Of a stretch of DNA of 64,000 bases, positions 56,001 through 64,000 are shown in pieces. Source of the DNA: Watersipora subatra (Eukaryota; Bryozoa; Gymnolaemata; Cheilostomatida; Watersiporidae); NCBI RefSeq assembly GCF_963576615.1, contig NC_088711.1, positions 60,120,248 to 60,184,247 on the forward strand. The letters run 5' to 3'. The notes below the pieces were generated by a model. That model saw nothing but the letters and a program-made list of their open reading frames with translations. It made no database searches and was not told the origin of the DNA. Position numbers and translations under genes: made by a program. Every line of letters starts with the position of its first letter. Position 1 is the first letter of the stretch.

Positions 56001-59000
56001 GACTTGTTATTGTGTTGTCCAACAGTCTGAACAATACAATTGGTATAACAATATACAGCTGATTGTTTATTTAACATGAGATTGTAAAGTAGTTGATTTT
56101 AGAAGCATTTACCCAGGTCAGCCAACAACTGATTAAACCTTTACCTTCTGAATACTATAGTATTATTTTTTAAACCAAACTGACCCAAGTGGTTTCAAAT
56201 ACTTATGCAAAGCACAGCTACCCTTTCCCAATAGTCGCGAAAGCATTGCATTTTACCTCTACTTCCATTAGGCTCTCCTCCTATAGAGAATAAGAGTTTC
56301 ATAAAAGTACTGCATGGCCTGATGATAAACAGTAATTGGGAAAAATTTCGCACATCAACTTAACCGTTTCACTGCCATACGCGCGTTTATGCGAATTTCT
56401 CAGCGATTGCGAACTTGATCTTATTATTCGCTGACAACATAACCAACAATCTTTGGTACTTTCATGGTATTGACAGTATCCATCGTTTTTTTGTGACATC
56501 ATTTTATCGTTGTCGGCCATCTTTATATACAATTTTATCGTTAAAAACACGAAGCTTTTGCAAAGAACTTTTGAAAACGATGCTTTTGTTTGCAATTTTT
56601 TTATTATAGTATCAAAACAACACCAAAAAGTAATATTAAATAAAAGAAACACGATCGTTTTCTACAAATATGGCGGCTTTTTCGTGAACGAGCGCATGTG
56701 CAAACGACTTGATGACGTAGAAAAAAAAGATCGATGGTATGAAAATTTCTTTATAAAATTGGCCTAAATTTGCGAAGCAATTTTAAATCTCTGTTTGGGA
56801 ATTTCCAACTGAAAAACACATTTTTTTTCTGCCGTTCGAACTATTTAGTGCTATTATGGCTTTCGCAAGTACCTCATGAGTTAGAAAACAGAGAATTACT
56901 TATGTTGATTACATTATAGCCAATACCGCTGAAAGTGGCAGCAGTGACTTTGATGGTGGTGAAAGTAATAGTTTTGTAAGAAACAATGTAGAGGATCGTT
57001 TTAACTTTGTAGTGATCGTAGTTTCACATAGCTTTAACAATGCACAAAGCATAGATAAGTTGAATTTTTGCATAGCAGCATTTGTTAACATGTTGGCAAA
57101 ATAAAACATAACAAAAATGTGCTAGATTGTTTGAAGTTGAAAAAATTGTATACATATCATGAAGCAGAATCGGCAATTTTCCGTAAAAGTGCTGGCAGTA
57201 TGTCGATGCTAAATTTGTACATGGATGGCAGTGAAAGGGTTAACATGTTTGGCTCACAAGAACTGCAACAACTGAACAAAGTGGTTTAAAGGTGTTTTTA
57301 CAGCTGAAGCCTGCCTATCACTCTTCACGAACTAAAAACAGAGGTTTGATCGCCCGAAACTATGACTATTATTAATGTCTAAAGATGCACTGTAAAAATA
57401 TTTGTGTTAACATTGTCTATAACAGAGCAGTGAAGCTACGACAAGTTATACACACCTCCTCCTCTGTCTCCCCACGACCTATCACGCCACCAGATTCCAA
57501 AAACTGTGTAAATCCATCAAGTGTTCGGTCTCCATTGAAATCTATTTCCTAAAAGAGAAACGTTTTGAGTGTATAAACAACCTCCGAGACGCACAAAATG
57601 GTCGAAGGACCAGACAACCACTAATATAGAAAAACCGCATGCGCTTACTGGCTCATCCCCAGCTGGGAAATATTTGATAGTTGGAAAACTCTCGATATCC
57701 ACTTCATCTACTTCATTAGCCGTCGCATCCATCTTGGCTATTATTATATTTTCATGGTTAGCATATTTCTCTCCAAGCTCATTCCAGATGGGCTCAATCT
57801 GTTTACAGTGTCCGCACCAAGGAGCATCTGTGAATTGATAGATAAAAACTTATTGAAACTGACAAGCAGAATAGTATAACTACCTACTAAGGATGCAAAC
57901 AGATACACATATGACAGAAGACACAATGAATGATTTTATTTCTTATTCAGAGATCCAGAACAAATTTTGTTTCAAAAGAACAGCATTAACAGAGCTATGA
58001 ACTGATATATCAAATATGCCATAAAAATCTTTTCAACAAACTGTCGCAAAAGTGCTTTTCATTGGAGATTTTGTTGCAGTATAGTAAAAACTCAGCAATC
58101 TGTGATTTCACATTGGTAAATTAAATCTGTAAAAAAATTTGAAGTTGAAAATTAAAAACATGGTAAAGTACGCCGAGAGTTTAGGCCTAATATAATTGAA
58201 GCATTTTGAAACACGCTCTTAGTGTTGTAATTATTTTATTTTAATTCCTTTAATTAACCTGTGACAAATTTCATTAAAAGTTGCAACAAAATTCCCACTA
58301 GAGTTATTTGATATCAAAAGATTCACCATGTCTTACTCTGCTGTGCTGTATGTGCAAAATATGTGAAAATGTGATTACGAGCTCTTAAAAGCTAAAAAAC
58401 GAACAGTTAATCGCAGCCATCACAAAACCGCTGTAGATTGGAATCTCTTTTTAAAATGGCTCAAATGGGACGTAGTTGTACAAGATGGCTTCTGTTTACA
58501 CTTTCACGCAACCTCATTCGTCGAAATATTTTCACAAATATACTTCACACATTCAATAAAACCATGTCTATTGTTTTTACGCGTCTATTATACCGTCATT
58601 GTAATGCTGTCACTTTGAGCACTGATTTCCTATAACCTACCGTGAAAATTTGTTTAATATTTTAACCTTAGCTCGAAGGAGTACATATAATTGTCGGATA
58701 AACATGACGAGCCTGTTGGTCACCTGTAATAAACGTGTCACATGATCAGATTACGACTAGACGATTAGACCAAGCCGAAACAAAACTGTAAAGCAGCGAG
58801 CATCTATATTTGATACGAGGTCTTCGGTGAAACCAGAAGTGTTTGTCAAAAACTAGTGCTACGAGAAGTTTTATATTGAGCTTTTTATTGGCCTTTCAGT
58901 TTACGTGAGGAGATCACGTGACAAAACAATAACCAAATGTTATGACAAGTCAGAGAAATAAACCGATTCCGATCTATGGCGGTTTCGTTATGGCTGCGAT

Positions 59001-62000
59001 CAACTGTTCATTTTTGAGCTTTTAATCACATTTCCACATATTTTGCACCTACAACACAACAGAGTAAGACATGGTGAATCTTTTGATACCAAATAACTGT
59101 AATGTGAATTTTGTTGCAAGTCAACCTTTAAACAATTATTTTTATTGTACTAGTTGTTATTACCTATTATATTTTCTGTTACTTGACCTACTGTATTAGT
59201 GTGTATTAATTATTATATAACACTCCCAACTTTAAAATACGATTAAAAACATCAGTTAATGTTTTGTTGTGATTATAATTTAGGCGCATATAAAATATAT
59301 AGAGAATTATATCACAAAATGACATGATGTAAAAGGTTACAATAGAGATTAGGTGATTTTGACTCGTGTTTCATTATCTGAAATCTAATCCTTTGCAAAC
59401 AAAACGGGTTTACTTTGATTGTGTAGAGACTTGAGTTCTTGGTTATAATTAGGTTGCTGTCCTTAACCCTTTCCGCCCTAATCATGAAATACGCTCATAA
59501 AACAGACCAACAAAGCTTTTTTTCATATGTTGTCAGTTCTTACAATCTCCCGCATCAGAAAAATTTGAGCATCATTTTTTTCCGCAGTTCCATTATTATT
59601 TTAATAGTATATTCAACAACTTTATCACTTTACTACATTACTTTAAGTAAGTCCCAAGAACAATGCAATTATAAGATTTAGTTACAAATACGAGACTTAT
59701 AATAAAGGCTGAGCAAGACATCAAATAATAATGATAGTCTCTACTATCTGACCGTGTATGACAGCTGTGATAGAAGTTTTTGCGAGTCAAGTAAACTTTG
59801 ATAAAGGTTGATTTATATTCAAACAATTAACTGTTTGCTGTTAAAATTGGGCACATTGACAATAATTACTCAATAGCAGCGAAATACAATCGAAATTCGA
59901 CCAACTATGTTTTACATAATCATCTCGACGTGTAGTTCATGGATCCTCATAATTTTTCAGTATTTATTTTAACAGATGCGCCTGCAACCTAAACTTATAC
60001 CTTACCAAGTTAGGGTGGTTTTTACGCTTTTAGTGGCTAGTACTTTTTTAACCGCTCAGAAATTCAAAGCAACTATTTTATTTTGCCCATAAAATTTACT
60101 TTGATTTGTACATAGCTACATTATTTTAATATAGAAATGTAGCTTGGAATGTCTTCTTGAATAAAAACAGAATTAAAATAACATTAATAGAAAAGGAGAT
60201 ATGGACCATTCATTGAGTACCACTGAGTCAATCACTTAATAACCATCATAATAGTCTATCATTTCAACCTTAATAACTATAGTTACCTACAGTAACTCTA
60301 GTATATTTAATGATTATGATCTGCAATAAAATGTAACAATACAATGTATTATGTACATTAAGTACCGTAAGAAGTTCTTACCATCGAGACAGACGTATAC
60401 AATAAACATTGAACATAACGTACATGAATTTAGCTTACTAAACACGTACTTGAAGCTAAGTTTCAGTATGTATTTTTACTGAACTTCAAATTTTTCATTG
60501 GCTAAAATTTTATCACTTATCTGTTTCCAGTTTCACTAACACATAATAATGTATGTCGTAACAATGAATTATGTGGAATGGAGAGAGATCGAGCGGTTGT
60601 ATCTCTTTCATGTGTTGTGGAAGGATTTTTGGTGAACAGCATAATTGTTATTCTGACTTATTCAGCACACCAACTGCAAAATTTGAAACTCATGAGAAAT
60701 TTTTGTTGATATCGTATGGAGAAAAAGATTTTGTATGAAAAGAGTGAAAAAACCAGGTGTTCTACATCGTGAAGCAAAAAAATGTACAGCAAGGTCATGA
60801 TAACCCGATGGCACACCGTATTTAATTGGGCCTGTAAGGGTTAACATACTCTCACTAGCGTGCCAGCCGCCAGCTCTTGCTGCCCTGTCACCAACAGCAA
60901 AACAAAACACCTGATACCTCAAATCGCAAAACAATCAAATCCACGTACAGAATTCGACGAAGACATTCTTTGTAGGGTCTAGGGCGACCTTTTGAAAGTT
61001 CTTGCCAACGAGCACCTTTACAGGTTTACTATCCCAGTCTTCAGGGATCTCTTCACTCATCAGAAAAGGGTCGAGTTTGTCTTCAAGATAAGCTGTAACA
61101 AACTCTCCAATCTTCTCTTCAGACACGTCATCTGTGTCAGGCTTGTACTTGGCCATATCCTGTAGGAAAGTCACAGAGAAGATAATACATATACATGCAA
61201 CTAATGGTGCATGAAAACAAAGCTCAGTTTTTTTATTTGGTTATTAGAACAGCGCAGCACACAGTTGCTATGTATTTTCTGCCAAAGATAGGCAATAGAT
61301 ACATAATAGATGAATATATGTATCAATGTTAGTGAACTAGATATGGACCATACAGAACAGCTGCTAAGACATGTCACTGAGAACCTGTCATTTAAATACT
61401 ATAACTAACTATATGAATATAAATACTATAACTTACCACCAGATTTTAAAAAATGCACATCTGCGAGTTTCATAGAAATTCAAAATTTGAGAGAAATTTG
61501 GCATGAAGCACCCCAACAACAGTTTGGGAGTTGCCTACTCACACATACTTGGCTATAATTATCAAAATTGCAGCGTTATGCGCAACATGCACCATTGAAT
61601 TTGCTGGAAAACTACAGGGCAACAATTTGAAACCTCAACTTCGCAGGCTTATAGGCGTTTAGAATTGCTCGATATCTTGGTTAAAACTGTCATGAAAAAA
61701 CCTAATCTAAAACCACACATGAGCAAAAATACATTGTTTACTTTTGCCATTTCTCTGTATTTCTTCTCGCTAATAAACCAAATGCTATTTATTTCCTTTA
61801 CAACTAGCAACCAAAAACTTGCAACAAGAACCACCGCTTCAAAATAAACAGCAGTTTCATGACAGCCAGAATCGCATATAACCTTCAGGCATGAAAGCTA
61901 CGTGTGACAAAGTTAACCGCCTATATCGAAGCGCAAACAGTTGTCAGTTAACAGACTGAGTTGAGTGAGGAGTGAACCAGCACTCGGTGTTAATAGTGAC

Positions 62001-63361
62001 GAACTTACATCATCTAGGTTGATGATTCTGTATGTCGGAGTATCCTCCATTTTCAGTCCAAAAAATTCTAAGATTTTACTATTGTCCTCCACATCAAGGT
62101 CAACAAACACGAACATAATCTAGAACAGATGAGAGGCAACAAGCTGCAGAAGCGCTTCAATAAGGATACATGGTGTCAACCATTAAATGACTAACACAGG
62201 CCGATGTTACGAGAACTGTCCATGTCCACCTGCCACGCAGAATTTCATAACAAAAGCATGATGAACTATGAAGGGCTCAAATGCAAAACCTTGGATGAAG
62301 AAAGTCATGTTTATTATCTACACATTCGCAATTCACTTTAACGGACCATTTAAGATGCAGTGAACACTAATGAATATCAGCAATGAACATATATTAAGGT
62401 TGTGACCTGGCAGACAGACTGGTAAAAAAGACGTGAAACGAGAGAGTGAGGTGAAATTGAACAGCCACCACTGACCTTTCCCTTATTAGGGCTAGCTATG
62501 TTAGCCATAGCCTTAGCAGTTGCTTCATGGACAGGAGATGATTTTTTCATGAACATCAGCAGGTGAGACTGGACATCCCCTCCAAATATCTGTTCTGCAT
62601 TCTACAATAGAAAATTGAACAATTGCATAGCGTATACCTAAAACACACCAGCTGCAACTCTTCACCCAGGCAAACGTGTCACTGTTGGTAACCGCACTAA
62701 GCTATATACTACAAAAAATTAACCTTTAATAGTCGAATGGTGGTGAGAACATCAGATATTGTGTTAACATCAATCAAAAGCATGCAACCAAAGCAGGAGT
62801 GTTGACTAACGACAGAAAAATAGTCAGAACAACTCCTGCATGTATAAATGAGGTCAAATAATCTGACAAAGGTCATCAGCTCAACTCACATCATCATTAA
62901 AATAGACCACGAGAGGAAACCTGTGAGCTTCAACGAAGTCCATTACAGAATCAAAAGTGATCTCTTCTTCGAGCTCGGCTTTCCCCTCGTCAAACTGTTT
63001 ATAGACGACAACCGAGTCCTTGTTTACTTCAGCCGAGTCAAAAAGAGTGCCTTCAGACGTTATAGCAAATTCAACACTGTCCACTGCGGCAGCCACATCT
63101 AGATAAGCCTTGGCAGCGGCAGTTGACTGGTCCTACAACAAGAGTAGATATCTCTGCATAGCCCCATGAATGCTAGAGAACTAATTTACTGTAAAAAATC
63201 GATAAATATAGCCCAAACTGCGCATCACACCTTAAAAAATCCAACAACAACAACATCAGATTTCTGAAGGTCATCAAGTTGCTCCTGAGTGGTCAGTGTT
63301 ACAGCGGCAGGGCCCGTCTTTTTCTTCAGCCATGACACAATCTCAGAGGCAGTCCTTCCAC
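52980..63361 (-). CDS. P4HB: Protein disulfide isomerase, PDIA1/P4HB type (3' eight exons; N-terminal a domain outside window)
   Basis: Exons, 5' to 3' on the minus strand: 63361-63231, 63132-62890, 62601-62476, 62119-62009, 61159-60949, 57827-57649, 57548-57456, 53018-52980. They give 376 complete codons plus a partial first codon and a stop, with all phases consistent. Visible parts: end of the a domain ([20 protein letters not shown]), b domain (VVVVGFFK), b' domain, x-linker, a' domain with active site [12 protein letters not shown], and an acidic tail ending HDEL. PDIA1 is about 500 residues in animals, so roughly 130 N-terminal residues lie to the right. The enzyme oxidises and isomerises disulfides in the ER lumen and is the beta subunit of prolyl 4-hydroxylase; HDEL retrieves it to the ER. 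It could be a close paralogue rather than the sole P4HB. Confidence 0.95.
55246..55335. repeat. 15-bp tandem repeat, six to seven copies
   Basis: Unit gtgcgacagtatggt with single-base variants. Last PDI intron. Confidence 0.88.
56364..57239. mobile_element. Second TTAA-flanked element, piggyBac-like (876 bp)
   Basis: TTAA at 56360-56363 and 57240-57243. The ends are inverted (ccgtttcactgccat at the left; atggcagtgaaaggg at the right). TTAACCC-type termini fit piggyBac non-autonomous elements. There is no long ORF. It sits in the last PDI intron. Confidence 0.75.
57649..57827 (-). CDS. P4HB: PDI exon with a'-domain CGHC active site
   Basis: Acceptor ttcacag, donor gtaagc. The first two bases complete Tyr, then [18 protein letters not shown] is the classical PDI redox motif. 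[19 protein letters not shown] and IKYFPAG follow, including the cis-proline of the thioredoxin fold in SFPT. This copy of the active site is intact. Confidence 0.95.
58278..59127. mobile_element. piggyBac-like MITE family 1, copy B (850 bp)
   Basis: Flanked by TTAA at 58274-58277 and 59128-59131, with the same terminal inverted repeats and the same orientation as the copy at 47751. The left terminus has lost a few bases. It lies in the PDI intron between exons 60949-61159 and 57649-57827. Similarity to the first copy runs along its whole length, with scattered substitutions and small indels. Confidence 0.85.
59466..60842. mobile_element. Possible third TTAA-ended element, degenerate
   Basis: The left end reads ttaaccctttccgccctaat near 59464. 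The right end reads attgggcctgtaagggttaa near 60844, which is its inverted, diverged counterpart. The interior has no coding potential. It occupies most of the remainder of the 3.1-kb PDI intron. Boundaries are approximate. Confidence 0.5.
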
Positions 63362-63724
63362 CTATGATAAGTACATACACATGTAACTGCTATAAAATAT
63401 GCAACAAAATATTGCTATACGGGGAAACTACTTCTATATTCCAACAATATCAACTTTACCCCGAATAAAAGAAGTAAAAACACTACAATGGTTGATGACA
63501 TTTAAATTCAGTGCATAAAACAATGTCTGATCACTAGATATGTTTTATAGTTGTAACAAATGACTCAAGTCAAATCAATTAATTAAATTCCTGATTTCTT
63601 TGCATCATATACTGCGAAAAATCGAGTTAATTCGGTGCTTAAACGACAACACAATTCAATCATCAATTCTTTAGCTATATAATTTCAATGAATCAACTCA
63701 ATTCATTTGCTTGTTGAGCCTTAA

Positions 63725-64000
63725 TGGTCGACCTGCAACAAAATTCACATTACAATTATTGGGTATCAAAAGATTCACCATGTCTTACTCTGTTGTGTTG
63801 AAGGTGCCAAATATGTGGAAATGTGATTACAAGCTCTTAAAAGCTCAAAACGAAAAGCCGCTGTAGATTGGAATCTCTTGATTTCAATGACGTAGCCATG
63901 AAATTAGGTTATTGTCTTGTGACGTAATGTTCTCACGTGAATTGAAAGGCCAATAAAAAGCTCAATATAAAACTTATCGTAGCACTAGTTTTTGACAAAC
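63725..64000. mobile_element. piggyBac-like MITE family 1, copy C (runs off the right edge)
   Basis: Begins after TTAA at 63721-63724 with the same terminal repeat (acctgcaacaaaattcaca). The interior matches the right halves of the other two copies in reverse complement, so this copy is inverted. It lies upstream of the first PDI exon seen here, presumably in an intron. Confidence 0.82.

Overview
This is a window of intron-rich, AT-rich animal nuclear DNA. Spliced genes with GT-AG introns, a metazoan-type protein disulfide isomerase, a hAT transposon, tRNA-derived SINEs, many MITE-like elements and several minisatellites all point to an invertebrate, perhaps a lophotrochozoan. The sequence alone does not fix the phylum. 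The gene models were assembled by hand from acceptor/donor sites and reading-frame continuity, with no transcript or database support.

Left part (1524-28569, + strand): one gene of at least 21 exons and about 929 codons. It has a Pro/Gln-rich start, an Arg/Gly-rich exon, a basic NLS-like exon, about seven matrin/U1-type C2H2 zinc fingers spread over short exons, and an acidic tail. It is probably a nuclear RNA- or dsRNA-binding protein. A recently inserted, apparently intact hAT transposon (14915-17736, with an 8-bp target duplication) sits in one intron. Other introns hold two large minisatellites, SINEs and DNA-transposon remnants.

Middle (28570-34094): mostly non-coding. Three short, phase-compatible candidate exons on + (29983-33145) may be the end of a small unknown gene. 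Two nested DNA elements (31463-32585) lie between them.

Centre-right (34095-51833, - strand): a very large unrecognised gene of 11 exons and about 2,360 codons. All junction phases agree. The protein starts MGCS (predicted myristoylation plus palmitoylation) and is mostly disordered. It carries an array of about fifteen 26-residue repeats that alternate between two subtypes, a Ser/Pro-rich exon, several short exons with a weakly similar ordered module, and a 797-residue SR-to-acidic tail. It is the best candidate for something undescribed.

Right (52980-63361, - strand, 5' end outside the window): eight 3' exons of a protein disulfide isomerase (PDIA1/P4HB type), with domains b, b' and a', a CGHC active site and a C-terminal HDEL ER-retention signal. 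Its introns hold piggyBac-like (TTAA-flanked) non-autonomous elements. One family also has a copy in the large - strand gene, and one copy runs off the right edge.
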